From: Xanthostigma xanthostigma
Lineage: Eukaryota > Arthropoda > Insecta > Raphidioptera > Raphidiidae
Assembly (NCBI GenBank): GCA_963575645.1
Contig: OY754465.1
Location: forward strand, 55,761,901-55,825,900
Length of the DNA stretch: 64,000 nt
Direction of reading: 5' to 3'
Part shown: piece by piece, positions 22,034-33,483 of the stretch
Numbering within the stretch: position 1 is the stretch's first letter
Layout of the letters: each line of letters starts with the position of its first letter
Translations under genes and position numbers: made by a program
Notes under the pieces: model-generated
What the model saw: the letters and a program-made list of their open reading frames with translations, nothing else
Databases searched by the model: none
What the model was told of the DNA's origin: nothing

Positions 22034-22258
22034 AAATAAAATATAGTTTAAAAAAAACTAAAAAACACGCTTTATATCGGACTAAAAAGTAAAAAATAAT
22101 TGTTTTAAAATAAGCTTAAAAAGCGTTGGGCGCTCGATGTACGAAAATGTGGAACAAAGCGCCCCACGCTTTTTAAGCTTATTTTAAAACAATTATTTTT
22201 TACTTTTTAGTCCGATATAAAGCGTGTTTTTTAGTTTTTTTTAAACTATATTTTATTT
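22034..22258. repeat. Long near-perfect hairpin (100-bp arms)
   Basis: Arms 22034-22133 and 22159-22258 are complementary over 100 bp with about one mismatch, separated by a 25-bp loop. The outer sequence is AAATAAAATATAG; the inner is AAAAAGCG. It directly follows family X copy 2. A foldback MITE is likely; a transcript would form a long double-stranded RNA. Confidence 0.85.
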
Positions 22259-22811
22259 TTCACTTTTTAGTTTGAGGATCTATAAAAGAATTTATTAATC
22301 CTGGGGGTCCTAATAAGGATAATGGGAAACTGTTATCAAATTATTGCATTGTCATCGGTCCTTGATACGTATGCAAAGTTTCAAATTAATCAGACTTCGG
22401 GAAATTGGTGAAAATTATGCTCAAAGATTCCGTTACGGACATACATACTTAGTTACAACCCAAACTAATATAAAGCGTATAAAAATAGGTATTCCTATTA
22501 AAAATGTCAAAGTCACCCTCATCCCTGCGCAGAGGATGAGGGTAGGGGGTGGTATTTGTCTCTAAACGATGTCCCTTTTCAAACTAAACAACTTTTGTCT
22601 GAAATTTTTATCGAAATAATCGAGTTCAACCGTCTCAAGATAAACGCCCCACATGTACCTATTGTTGAAATCGATAGCGGCAAATTTTGATGGATAAACT
22701 TTTTTGTTTAAGCTTTTAACAATAAAATCGAAAAGGTTTTACGAAAATCCATTCAGTGAAACCGGGTTTTGAGGTTTTTAGATTTTTATGTCTTACGGCA
22801 CTCCACTATAT
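22259..22811. other. Unclassified
   Basis: A 10-bp hairpin (ACCCTCATCC/GGATGAGGGT, 22515-22544) is the only structure noted; the rest looks like decayed repeat. Confidence 0.35.
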
Positions 22812-23407
22812 TAGGTGACCAACTATTTTTTGTTCAAAAAGAGTACCTTTGCAAGTATTTCATAGGTGAAAAAAAAAAGAAGAAAAAACGATAAAAACTT
22901 TATTTTCTTTTAAAAACATATTTTTCTTCGGAGTGGATTTTTTTTGCTAAATGAGGATGTTCGCTAATAATGTAGCCACATCCGAAGAACTTTCATTTTG
23001 CATATTAAATTTGACTGTTAAGACGGCAGATAATGTTTTTACAGAAAGTTGCGACTTCTCACTGCTCCAATAATCATTCCCTAGTGAAAATACCCTTTCA
23101 ACAGCAGCATTAGTGCCTGGACAACATAAGGAAATTTCTATTAAAACTTTTAAATTTTCATGTGGGATATGTTCTACTCTAAAATGTCGAAAGATTTGTA
23201 CCCATCTTTTGTCAAGTTCTATTTTCTCATCGTTCCATTTCTTCAATTGTAAATATTTAATTAATAAAATTGAAATAAAATAATCTAAAAAAATGTTTTA
23301 GAAATACAAATGAGTATAAAATTATACAAATGAGTACAGGATTTGAAAAGAGTACGGTTTGCGAAAAAAGAGTACAAAACTCAGTAAATGAGTATAGTTG
23401 GTCACCT
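22812..23407. mobile_element. hAT element, internally deleted
   Basis: Ends TAGGTGACCAACTA and TAGTTGGTCACCT are inverted repeats. Flanks CACTATAT (22804-22811) and TACTATAT (23408-23415) match at 7 of 8 positions. Short GAGTAC motifs recur near both ends. It retains only the C-terminal part of a transposase. Confidence 0.8.
22947..23246 (-). pseudogene. hAT transposase C-terminal dimerisation domain fragment
   Basis: The 99 codons include CPGTNAAVERVFSLGNDYW and SEKSQLSVKTLSAVLTVKFN, the core of the hATC domain used for transposase dimerisation. Everything upstream (BED finger, catalytic core) is missing, so it cannot act as a transposase. The fragment sits inside its own terminal repeats. 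Confidence 0.85.
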
Positions 23408-23415
23408 TACTATAT

Positions 23416-23830
23416 AGGTATCAATGTCAATATTTTAAATTTGGAATGGTACCGTCGCCCAATTGGCTGGATTTTTTATATATATTATTTTATTCATGTT
23501 ATGTACTTTTAGAAAGCAACTTCTATTTCAGCCTGCATTTTTATTATCACATAACGCGAAAATATTGAAAATAAAGATGGACTCGTTGAAATATTTGAAA
23601 GGTTGACAGAGGCTACGGGACGTGCAGCTATATAAAATCTGACAAGTTCTATAGCCGCTAAAACTTACAGCCTAAATAATTTATAGGGCGTTATCTTTTG
23701 TTTTTTTAAAGACCGATTTTTAAATTTTGTCTATATTATATTATTGAATTTTATATTTCTTGACTGTACTGAAGTATTGTTTATGGAATAAAGATTAATT
23801 ATTATTATTCAAAATAGTAGACAGTTGGCC
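23416..23830. other. Repeat fragment shared with 50829 region
   Basis: Positions 23430-23480 share GTCGCCCAATTGGCTGGATT with 50935-50960. The rest is AT-rich without recognisable features. Confidence 0.4.
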
Positions 23831-23916
23831 ATTGTTGCGTATGAAACACATTGTTACAGTTACAATGCAATATAAGATTTTTTATGCTTATATCGTATTG
23901 TTTCATACACAACAAT
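23831..23916. repeat. Inverted repeat (18-bp arms)
   Basis: ATTGTTGCGTATGAAACA (23831-23848) and its near-complement at 23899-23916. The interior TTACAATGCAATATAAGA also occurs near 1960-1990, so this is a dispersed small foldback element. Confidence 0.55.
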
Positions 23917-24039
23917 AGCAAACTATGTGCAAGTTTGTAAATTATGACCTTATACGTTTTGTTCTGCGTAATTAAAAATTATTACTATTATGAAGGAAGA
24001 ATTCCGTCAAGAATTTTGACAGATCGGGCCACTAGTTAT

Positions 24040-24240
24040 AATTAAAAGTCGTTACTGTGTGATCACAGTGACTGTTATTCCTGTTACACAAAAATCACAG
24101 TGAAAAATAATCGTGACTTGTTCACGTCGATCCCGACCGAGCAAACACTCGGTAGGACGTTACGTCGGCTTCTCGGTTGGAGCGACCGTCGTGATTGCGG
24201 TGGCATGGAACAACATACGTTACAGCACAGGTTTCCTTGG
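24040..24240 (-). repeat. Interspersed repeat R, copy 2
   Basis: Reverse orientation to 11331-11620: GTGATCACAGTGAC, GACCGAGCAAACACTCGG, GTCGTGATTGCGGTGGCATG and CAACATACGTTAC. A pogo-like element (24255-24736) separates it from copy 3. Confidence 0.7.
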
Positions 24241-24254
24241 AAGGAACCTATATA

Positions 24255-24736
24255 CAGTGTAACCTCTTTATAACGAATCTCAAGGGACCGAGCATTTTTT
24301 TTCGTTATAAAGAGTTTTCGTTATATGGAGGGAAGAAAGAAAAATAACCAAATTTCGCTTAATTAATTTATTCCAAACTTTGCCTGACGTTTTATGCTAT
24401 GCGCAAATATTTATTTTGTATTTTAATAAGTATCTTCTGCATATTATGTCTTGGGATGTGGTGGAATAATCTTCATTAAACAATAGAAATTTTTTGATAA
24501 GTTTGGCAACATCAAGTGCTTGTTGAATAGTTGATGATGATTCAGAATCGTCCTCTTTACGTCTGTAAATATTTGCTGACGCCTAAATATATTTCTTCGT
24601 AATAGAGAATGGCTGTTGCGCTATAAAGAGGGTATTAATGTATGGGTTTTAAGGTAAACCAACCAAATTGTAAAAATGTCGACGTTATAGGGAGTTTTTC
24701 GTTATAACGAAGGACGTTATAAAGAGGTTAAACTGT
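24255..24736. mobile_element. Pogo/Tigger-like MITE
   Basis: Ends CAGTGTAACCTCTTTATAAC and GTTATAAAGAGGTTAAACTG, with TA at 24253-24254 and 24737-24738. Internal TTCGTTATA motifs repeat near both ends. No transposase frame remains. Probably inserted between or within repeat R copies. Confidence 0.8.
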
Positions 24737-24814
24737 ACTTTCATTTATGTGTATTTTGTTTGTTTATAAATAACTGTATTTTCATGGAAGTAATAACTTA
24801 TTATTATTATTATT

Positions 24815-25083
24815 TGGAACGTAGTTCCCTCTTGTCAGATCACAGTGATCATTTTAGACGGCCGACCAACGCCGAATGCCGTCCAACCGAGTAATCACTC
24901 GGTCGGACGTTACGTCGAAATTGATCGGCTACTCGGTTGGATCGACCATCGTGATTGCGGTGGCATGGAACAACATACGTTACTTTGGAACGTAGTTTCT
25001 TCCTGTCAGATCACAGTGTTAATTTTAGACGGCTGGTCACAGTGATTTTTTCATCGTGAAGTTATTTATTCCCCAACTCTGTT
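24815..25083 (-). repeat. Interspersed repeat R, copy 3
   Basis: Shares TGGAACGTAGTT, CAACATACGTTAC and the terminal AAGTTATTTATTCCCCAACTC with copy 1 reversed. It has an extra ~50-bp duplication of the ACTCGGTCGG area compared with copy 2. Confidence 0.7.
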
Positions 25084-25913
25084 ATTATTATAAAAATGAA
25101 AAAGTTGGCTTACATTATTTGTTTACGAATCATCGAATAAGAAATAACGACATATGAGACGAGAGCTTCATTGTATTGTATGACGCAATGATCGACATCC
25201 AATCAGTATTAATGGAAAAATGGAAACAGCTTTTATTCAAAAAAAAAAAAAAAAACGGAACTGGAACAGGCTGTACAATATGACCAGAGGTATTTATAGT
25301 AGATGTGTACACAGGTAAAAGGACAGGTGTAGTATGATTTGAGTGGGAGGAGGTAGGAGGCGTGGGATCAATAGTATTCCTCGTAGATATCCATCAACAA
25401 CCGCTCACAGACTTGCTGGCCAAACAAGACTGCTATATATAATATATAACCTCTTACTTACTGACTTCTATCAGGGTTGATCCGTTGTAGGGTATATTAT
25501 TAATTACACTTGTTGCGACGAAAAAATATTAAAACATAATGTCCCTTTCATGCATGTAGGGTTGCCATCTGTAAAGTCAATAAAATAGAGGATTTTTGAG
25601 CTCATATTTGTAGTGGTTCTGGGTACTAGGTTGATAAATATTATTAATACTAAGTCTTAAGCTTTATTACCTAATGTTAAAGTAAAAGCTGATAAAATTG
25701 CGAGGTTACCTTGGTGAAAAAACGTTAATTTTGAACTAAGGAGTAAGAAAAATTTTTCCAATAAAAATGCTAAGATATTAATATTTTTTGTCTTATTTAA
25801 TTAAAAAAATTATTTTTTTATATTAATATTCGCATGAGTTTTGCGAACATGAATGCGAATGTAAAAAAATATGCGAATATACGCGAATGCATTAGATATG
25901 CATCACTACTATA
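25084..25913. other. No recognised feature
   Basis: Contains a 16-A run near 25220 and AT-rich sequence; no supported gene. Confidence 0.4.
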
Positions 25914-26479
25914 CAGAGTGAGTCCCGTACCGGTCGTTTTTTTTCGAAAACGGTTAGTCGTAGAAAGTTGTGTCAAAAATCTGTATTATAAAAGCTCTAA
26001 TGAAGAATCGTATGGTGATATTTTTTTCCCCCGGAAAGGCCGTATTCCCTATTAGTTGGCTCCAGAATGTTCAGAATTTTAAATGGCACGATAGGTCGAA
26101 AGTGGTATTGTTGGAAAGATCTTTAAAAAATAAACAAGTTTTGTAGGACATTTTTTTTTGTTACTGCCACCCCTGTTAAGTAATATTCGTTTGAAATTAT
26201 TAAATTGAAATGTCATAATAACGAACTTAATTTTAAAAGTGGGCATTTAAAATCTAGTTCCGTAATTAAACAATAATTAAATGTCACAATAAGTTTTCAA
26301 TAATTGCAATTGTTTTTTTTTTTGTCGGAAAATACTTAGAGGTACTCATAGCATATCTAGAAGAGCTCAGCAGTGTTTAGAAGTAAATGGAAGACAGTTA
26401 AAACATTTGTGACATTGTTTAATTAGGTAACTAGATTTTAAATGCCCACTTTTAAAATTAAGTTCGTTACTCATCCTGT
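25914..26479. mobile_element. Tc1/mariner-type MITE
   Basis: Ends CAGAGTGAGTCCCG and CGTTACTCATCCTG, with TA on both sides (25912-25913, 26480-26481). An internal inverted repeat of about 55 bp (26221-26277 with 26423-26470) contains AAAAGTGGGCATTTAAAATC. No transposase. Confidence 0.65.
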
Positions 26480-26484
26480 ATATC

Positions 26485-26797
26485 AGGGGCGGGAAAATCT
26501 TTTAATCGCCGGGTCACATTGTTGATGAAAATATGACCGTGGGCCAAAAATTTGGAGACAAAAAATCCTTATTTCCGCAACAAAAATTTTGAAGAGCAAA
26601 AAAAAAGGTCTCTTCATTTCCAGAACAAGCATTTTGAAGAGCAAAAAAAAAGGTTCTTTCATTGTCTTTTTTGCTATTTACTATTTTTCTAAAAATTTTT
26701 TATGCGCCAAATTATATTGACAAACTATTTTCGCTCTTACATTTTTAAAATGCTTCGCGGGCCGGATGAACCGCGGGCCGCCATTTGTCCAGGCCTG
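26485..26797. mobile_element. hAT-type MITE
   Basis: Ends CAGGGGCGGG and GTCCAGGCCTG. A perfect 8-bp duplication, CTGTATAT, lies at 26477-26484 and 26798-26805. Subterminal GGGCC motifs (CGTGGGCC, GCGGGCCG) fit hAT. It inserted at the very end of the mariner-like element, so its left duplication contains that element's CTG-TA terminus. Confidence 0.85.
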
Positions 26798-27054
26798 CTG
26801 TATATCTATCCATTTATGTCAAAAATCTATATACAGTGTGGTCACTTAAGTGTGCAACATATGGGAAAATTTTTAATTAAATGCACAACCAAAATACAAA
26901 TATTTCTAAAAGTTGGTGCATGTCCGATAATCATTTTAGGTGCTCTTAGAATTGTTGAAACTCAAACAGCATACAGGGTGTTTAATATCGTTGCAACAAA
27001 CAAAGTTTGTGATTCCATATGAAATTAAAAATCTAAGTTAATTTTACAAATATG

Positions 27055-27265
27055 CCTGAGTTTGAACAAAGTTATGCGAAATTGATTGAAGCAAACAAAA
27101 AAACTGTTTTAGCGACATCTGTTAGAATTAGCTTAAAGCTATTAATTTAGAAGCAAATCTGGCAGAATTTTCTCAAAGCTATTAGTTCAGACGCCGGGCC
27201 ACAAACGAAATACATTTTGCAGAATTATATCTATCGCACCCGCGTGAAATCGGGACGGACGCTAG
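27055..27265 (+). mobile_element. Helitron 3' relic
   Basis: The last ~210 bp match 39183-39389 and 58160-58372: TAGCGACATCTG, CAAACGAAATACATTTTGCAG, and the terminal hairpin region GCGTGAAATCGGGACGGACGCTAG with T following. The 5' end is not recognised. Confidence 0.65.
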
Positions 27266-29041
27266 TCATTTTATAATACCTACTTACAAAACGTGTTTTT
27301 TTTTAATTCATAGAACTTTAATCCCGGAACGTGAGAACGTGCCTTTGCAAAAAAAAATCTGTTCATCTGCTAGCACGATACTGGTCAAAGGGTTTAGCGC
27401 ATTTAAGTAGGGTTTTTGAAACGTATATAATATAGAGAGAGCTATATTGTTGATATTTACAGCACGTAATTATGGGGCTATAATACAGTACGTAAGCAAT
27501 TTATTATTTATTATTATTTCCGGAATGTCGTTCTCACTATTTTTTTTTTGGATAAACTACCAAATCAATTGGTTTGAATTTTTTTCTTACTTTTGAGTTG
27601 AAGTAAATTTCAACTATTAATGAAGATTTTGCTGCAAATGTTAAGAAACAACGCTATATTCGAAAAAAATATTTTTCAATCGCTATCATTGTAGAGATAC
27701 GAACTCCGAATCGATCCATCATCGCGGTGGACACGAAAATTTTAACTTTCATAAAAAATATCGAAATAATATTATAATTGTCCGATTTCCAACTTGTAGG
27801 TATAGCTCAAGATCGACAACACCATAATAAAATTTCAAAACAAAGTTAATCGAAATTTTAAACTCAAAATCAATACCTATCATCATCGATCCAACGTTTT
27901 AGGTAGGTTGTAGGTACATATTTTGTAGCTAAACTTTGTGCATAAAGAAGTTTTATCTTTATGGCTGTAATATATGCGACTTTTCGCAGCCCTGGTTTTA
28001 TCACTAGGAATTCACGCATGCGAGCACATACATCAAACCGCACTCCCCCGCCCCCCCTTCTACCTGGTAGCGGAGGAGCGCGAGTTCCATACAGTACCAA
28101 CACCTTTTTATCCATCACTGCTTCTCTACAAGAAATATCACCCACAGTATAACAATAAAGTATATATTTTAGATACAGGCTGTTCCCCAAACGTCCTACG
28201 TACGCGTTTTTCCATTTGCGTGTTCAGTAGGAAGCAGCACTGCCTCCAAACAAGCAAAGTTTTGCAATGCAACATTGACTTTTAAACGTCAATCGTCCTC
28301 GAATCGCGCACTGCTATATAATCACATCCCCTCTCTTGCAAAAAACAGCACTTTGGGACGGATTTTCGAAAAATATTAAAAGTGTAGGACCGAGAAATTA
28401 TTTTTTAAGTTAAAAAATTTCTCTAAAACATTAAAAAATTGTTAAATTCACCAAAAAAATCCGCAAAATTAACCAAAATTGTTTTTTTGTGGACTCTTGA
28501 CACGTGAGGGACCAGTGCTTAAACCCTATTAGTCAATATGTAGATCCGTCCCTTAATACCCGTTAATTTAACATATGAAAGGGACCAAAAAATTTAAAAA
28601 GTTGGCACATCAAATTGCTTAAATAAAAACTTAAAAATGTGTAGCAATTAAATAACGTCAACTTGAAAGACTGTGTTTAAAGAATCTGTACTGTAAATTC
28701 GGTCTGCAATCTTTCCGTAAGTTCTATAACCATAAAATTGTACAAAGAAATGAGAGTAATAATCTTGCATTCTTCTATTTCACGTTCTATAAATTTTATA
28801 CCGACGTTTATGTTCGCATCGTAAAATTTATAGAAAATGTTGCACTACCGGAACTTTGTAAAGCAATTTTTATAAATATGATCCCCCAAACACGAGTTTT
28901 AAATCATCTGCGATGGATTACGTTTCCAAACTATTTCGCTGGTGCTGTGGTTCGTGTGTCGATTTCGCTTCATTATATGCGTTTCTTTCGTTAGTTACAT
29001 AGTTCTTTGCGTTTGGTTAACGTTAGATAGAGTCAATATTA
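27266..29041. other. Unclassified AT-rich region
   Basis: Includes a lone mariner-like end (TACAGGCTGTTCCCC near 28171) and a GC-richer patch at 28010-28090. Overlapping open frames there look like chance products. No gene supported. Confidence 0.35.
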
Positions 29042-29786
29042 CAGTGTAAACTCCATTTAACGTCACTCGATATAACGACAAACTCCTCAAAGCGTCGAAA
29101 TTACTTAACTCTATAGTTGGTTTACCTTGTTGCTCATACGATACACTCTAAATAACGACAACAATACGCCATCATTAAGCAATAAACAGTAGTTGTTTGT
29201 TATTTTGTTGCTTTGTTGTCGGCATCGTGTGTACCGAAGATTCTAAGAAATTCGTTCTTTTGTTTGTTAGGATTCATATGTTTAGCTCAGCTGCTTATCG
29301 ATAAGTTATCATATTCTTGGTTGCTCAGTTGTAAATTTTATATAATTTTATAGCGGTCCCGATATGATTACGAACGTTCATCTTAGTTTACCGAGATGAA
29401 TGTTGTGTCCAAATTTCGTGATGATCGGAGTTACCGTTCAAAAGTTTTTGTCGGACGGACAATGAGTTATATTTTGCAACATTTTTCATTGATGCTCCGC
29501 TCCTTTTAGTCGTAGCGTGATAGTATACAGCCTACAGCCTTCCTCGATATTGGGCTATCCAACAAAAAAAATGTTTTTCAATTCGAACCAGTAGTTCCTG
29601 AGATTAGCCCGTTCAGCCAACCAAACAAACAAACTCTTCAGTTTTATATATTAGTATAGTGTAGATGAGTAAATATTATAGAAAAAAAATATTAATGAAT
29701 TATTTCTTCTTCCCGTTTAACGACCAATCTCAATAACGACACAAAGTGCACAGTCCCTTGAGTGACGCTATATAGAGTTTACACTG
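29042..29786 (+). mobile_element. Pogo/Tigger-like deletion derivative, copy B
   Basis: Same family as 19777-20211: ends CAGTGTAAACTC and GAGTTTACACTG with TA at 29040-29041 and 29787-29788. The shared body includes GACAACAATACGCCATCATT and CAGCTGCTTATCGATAAGTT. A Helitron (29350-29660) interrupts it, so this copy is older than the Helitron insertion. Confidence 0.8.
29350..29660 (-). mobile_element. Helitron (non-autonomous), inside pogo-like copy B
   Basis: The minus-strand 5' part has TATACTAATATATAAAACTGAAGAG and its (GTTT)n run, then ATAGCCCA-type sequence, and near the 3' end AACTTTTGAACGGTAACTCC. Compared with 33484-34047 both termini have drifted and the terminal hairpin is short. 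Confidence 0.75.
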
Positions 29787-30462
29787 TATATTCTAAAAAC
29801 AGAAGTACAATAGAAATATTTTTATTTGAAAGATCTATATTTTTTAACAAAAAAAAAATTAAAAGTTCTTGAATTTACAATGCATTAGTTTTTAAAAAGT
29901 ATAGTACGAACCGTTTTAGAGATATTCTGTACCTAATGTACTTGTTTTCTTTAAATACGTGCCATAGTTTACCTCCAGCATGGTAATTATGCACAGTTTG
30001 TTAATATCTCGTTTTACAGACGATGGAAAAAAATCATTTTTTGAAATTAAATATAAGGCACTTTTATTAACCTTATACTTCAATTTTATTAAATTCCTAA
30101 GAAAAGTCGTTTCATTAGTGAACTATACCTTAACTAAGTTCGTTGAATCAATGCCCGCCACTATTAGGTACAAAGCATTTTGTATGGATTTCAATTACCG
30201 TAAAAACGTGACTGTTTCAAGCTTCAATGAGATAAAGCTCTTTTATTCTTTAAGAACCCAAGGTTAAAAACTGTTGACCCGCGATGGAGAAGATAATGTT
30301 CAACAATAAATAATGCAGATCAGAGCGCACCGTGTCGGTTTTGTACCGCGATGATAATATGAAATGTAAATGACACTTGGCATCTCGGATGTGCTTTCAA
30401 AGATACCGACGACTACAAAATGAACAAACTGAAAGAGAGAGACCAAAGTGAGGAAGTCGAGT
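29787..30462. other. AT-rich, no recognised feature
   Basis: A 95-codon plus-strand open frame at 29980-30267 has no recognisable protein character and is left out as a gene. Confidence 0.4.
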
Positions 30463-30542
30463 CTAGAGATGGGAAAAATAATCTTTTTTTTGTGATTTGC
30501 ATTTTTGCACGTGGACCCGGTGTATAGGATCCGACTCTGTGA
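30463..30542 (+). repeat. Direct repeat flanking a hAT element, unit 1
   Basis: TAGAGATGGGAAAAATAATC, TGATTTGCAT and ATAGGATCCGACTCT recur with changes at 31446-31520 on the other side of the hAT element. They may be the two ends or copies of another repeat (TAGAGATG resembles a hAT end). Confidence 0.5.
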
Positions 30543-30621
30543 ACCAGTTCAAAAAGTGAACCTTGCACCGTTTTCTATTAGCTTACGACTACCACGGTTG
30601 ACGTTCTTCTTTCTTTTACTT

Positions 30622-31408
30622 CAGGGCTGCCAGATGAACGGATTTTTCCGTTCCAAACGGATTTTTCGAGTAGAAATAAATTTGAACGGATAATGGAACG
30701 GATTTCATGATCTGAACGGATTTAACGGATTTTTTACCTTTTTTACTACATATAAATTCAAACTTCACTCGATAATCGATAATTTGGGGACATTCGGGTA
30801 TTTTTAGCACATTCGAGCATATCTGAGCACGTTTCTTTCACTACCTCTGTCCTACTCCTCTCTCTATTTGGGTAGAAAAAGATAAGAGAGTGTATGAAAC
30901 AATGTGTTCGCGAAACACACACCTATATCGATGAATATCGACTCGCTATCTTTGTCTGATGCGTTTTTTTCACACAACTGGAGTCAAGTGTTTCGAGTTA
31001 CACGGATTTACGGAACACATTGAGGATTTAACTGATTGTACTGCCGCGTTTGTTACTATCGCAACATTCTAACAGTCAATATAATATTTTTATTTCATAA
31101 AAATGTGAAAAATCTACGAAATAATCGTTTCATTGGATGTGAAAAAATGAATCATTTCTATTCAATTTAAAGTCTGTTTGTAAGTAAAAGTAAATTCAAC
31201 GTCTTATACGAAATTCATTTAATAATGTTAATAATAAAGCCATAATGAAGGTGGAAACGCATACTTCACTTTACTCTCTATCTCTCTCACACTCATTGCA
31301 TTAATGGGTGAACCGGGCGAACGGATGGAAACGGATTTTTCAGACCACTTCCCCCACCACTTTTCGCCTTATCGACGGATTTCTGAGGAGAGAAATCTGG
31401 CAGCCCTG
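30622..31408. mobile_element. hAT-type MITE
   Basis: Inverted ends CAGGGCTGCCAGAT and ATCTGGCAGCCCTG are perfect over 14 bp, with a perfect 8-bp duplication, TTTTACTT, at 30614-30621 and 31409-31416. Subterminal AACGGATTT motifs repeat. No transposase frame. Confidence 0.9.
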
Positions 31409-31445
31409 TTTTACTTCTTCCTCAACAAAAGAGGATGCACAAGGA

Positions 31446-31520
31446 TTAGAGATGAGAAAAACTGATCTCTTTAATGATTTGCATCTTTGCATCAGGATCG
31501 CGTACAGGATCCGATCCTCT
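31446..31520 (+). repeat. Direct repeat flanking a hAT element, unit 2
   Basis: Diverged partner of 30463-30542 (TAGAGATGAGAAAAACTGATC, ATTTGCATC, ACAGGATCCGATCCTCT). Confidence 0.5.
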
Positions 31521-31621
31521 GAAGCGGCTGAAAAATAAATGATTTCTAAATATGCTACTGTAATCCGTTAATGTTAACTGATATTAATATATGGCACGCC
31601 ATTTTGCCTAAAAATAGAACG

Positions 31622-32346
31622 AATTTTTCATTTGAAATCAAGTTTGAAAGTAATAAAAATTGAGCGTGCTCTTAAATTGTATTCCCAATGCGTTAAAAAA
31701 ACTGTGCTGAATTAAAAAGTATGTATTAATAGTATATTGTGCGACCATTGATCGAAGGAGAATATTCCACTCGCGTGTTACCGCACTCGCTACGCTCGTG
31801 CGCTAACACGCGAGTGGAATATTCTCCTTCGATCAATGGTCGCACATAATACTTTATTCAACTAGCACGAATAATATGTAATTGGGGCCCTGATAAAAGA
31901 GGGAAAAAAATAAATCACTTCATTGATTGACGTACCGACCGCCCTCGATGCACTCAAGATGGCCCTGACTTTCGCTGAATGGCGATGCTGTTTTCATATA
32001 TACAAATCGCTACCGCGTTACTATTGGTCCAGAAACTGTGCAGTTTTAATTCACTACTGTACAGTTTCGGCTCGCTACCGCGTTCCTATTGGTCCAGAAA
32101 CTATGCAGTAATTTATTATCGTACAGTTTCGGCTCATTATTAGCACTCTACGCGTCAACATAAAGTAATTTATTATTTCTCCCGAATTTAGCAGGGCCCC
32201 GAAATTATATATTACTCACGCGTGCTGAATAAATATATTTTTGTATACACTATAATAATAATTCATCTTTTCTTACGCATTGGGAATAAAATTTATAAGC
32301 ACGCGCAATTTTAATTATTTTAAAATTTGATATCAAATGAAAAATT
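31622..32346. mobile_element. DNA transposon relic with long, nested inverted repeats
   Basis: Outer arms (31622-31700 with 32262-32346) share AATTTTTCATTTGA, GCGTGCT and TTCCCAATGCGT. Inner arms (31854-31920 with 32158-32225) share GGGGCCCTG and TTTATTCA-type ends. The core carries a duplicated CTATTGGTCCAGAAACTGTGC block. A separate perfect hairpin is embedded in the left arm only. Superfamily not determined. Confidence 0.7.
31739..31846. repeat. Perfect 42-bp hairpin arms
   Basis: GTGCGACCATTGATCG... pairs perfectly with ...CGATCAATGGTCGCAC over about 42 bp (31739-31780 with 31804-31846), around a short GC-rich loop that itself contains GCAC...GTGC. The right arm of the surrounding transposon lacks it, so it looks inserted. 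Confidence 0.85.
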
Positions 32347-32613
32347 ATACCCCCCCCCACAATTTTAAAACATTTATTCTATGTCGGGACATCAATAATA
32401 TTTAATCAATTGCATTAATTATGTCCTGGTATAAAAATAATATGGAAAATTATTATTGTGCCGTAACATAAATAATAAATTATAATTCCTAAATTAATTT
32501 TATTTCAAGATGTACAAAACTACAATCACGTGTACCGCGTGTCTACTATCTAGAACAGACGCATTACAATGCACAGTGCTGTATACTAGATCCGAAACTA
32601 CAGAGAGAAAGAT

Positions 32614-33100
32614 CTATAGACCTGTTCTGGCTCTGCTGCAGACGTGTCATGTGTACAGAAAATCCGCCTCTGGGTTAAATGTTTCACTTGAGTTACTGAT
32701 CCGTTGAGTCAGAAAGAAGTGAGTCGGCTCTTTGAACCCGTCCAAAACTGAGTTACCCAACCCTAGTGGAGCCGACGTTAAATGCTAATGTGTTATGTTT
32801 GATCCAAGATGTGTCAACGTTCATCAATCCATTAACAACAAAGTAAGGACTGGTTCATCAGAACACTATAGAGCTGTTCTGGCTCTGCTACGGAAGTGTC
32901 ATGCGTATACAGAAAATGCGCCTCTGGGTTAAATGTTTCACTTGAGTTACTGATCCGTTGAGTCAGATCTTCTCATGGATCTCTTGTCGGAGTTGGATTT
33001 TTGAACCCGTTTAGCGCTAAATTACCCAACCCTAGTCAACTTCAAATGCTAATGTGTTTATGTTTGGTTCAAGGTGTGTCAACGTTCATCAATCCATGAA
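32614..33100 (+). repeat. Two tandem copies of a ~250-bp unit
   Basis: Copies start at 32614 and 32866 (period about 252). Both contain CTGTTCTGGCTCTGCT, TCTGGGTTAAATGTTTCACT, TTACCCAACCCTAGT and GTGTCAACGTTCATCAATCC. No open frame spans either copy. Confidence 0.8.
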
Positions 33101-33483
33101 TATACAAATATTACAGAAACGCATCACAGAAATTGAATTCCTTAACTTGACAAATTTGTCGTCTCGCTGGCTTTCTAACCTCCGCACCTGTTTTAGAAAT
33201 AGAGTGCTACGGAAAATAAAGGACCGTCGTTGTATCCTTCCGATGGTCTAAGCCTACATAAAATTCGGTATGGATGTGGGCTTTGGACGATTCTGGTCGT
33301 AAAATGTAAACATACCGAGTGTTACTGTACAAATAAAAGAAATCGTATTTTTGTGCGCTAAGGGAGTTTTGTTGAGGGTCACAGTTTGAAAAGATTGAAA
33401 ACTGTCAAGAATAAAAAAAAAAAAACAATCATTTCGTATTATGATTTTGTTAAAAAATTACCTATACTATAAAATAGCCGATA
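33101..33483. other. No recognised feature
   Basis: Follows the tandem pair; no supported gene or repeat. Confidence 0.4.

Noticed and set aside
27870-28285. Open frames of about 100 codons around a proline/glycine-rich patch
   Set aside because: Opposite-strand mirror frames caused by one GC-rich patch; no recognisable protein.
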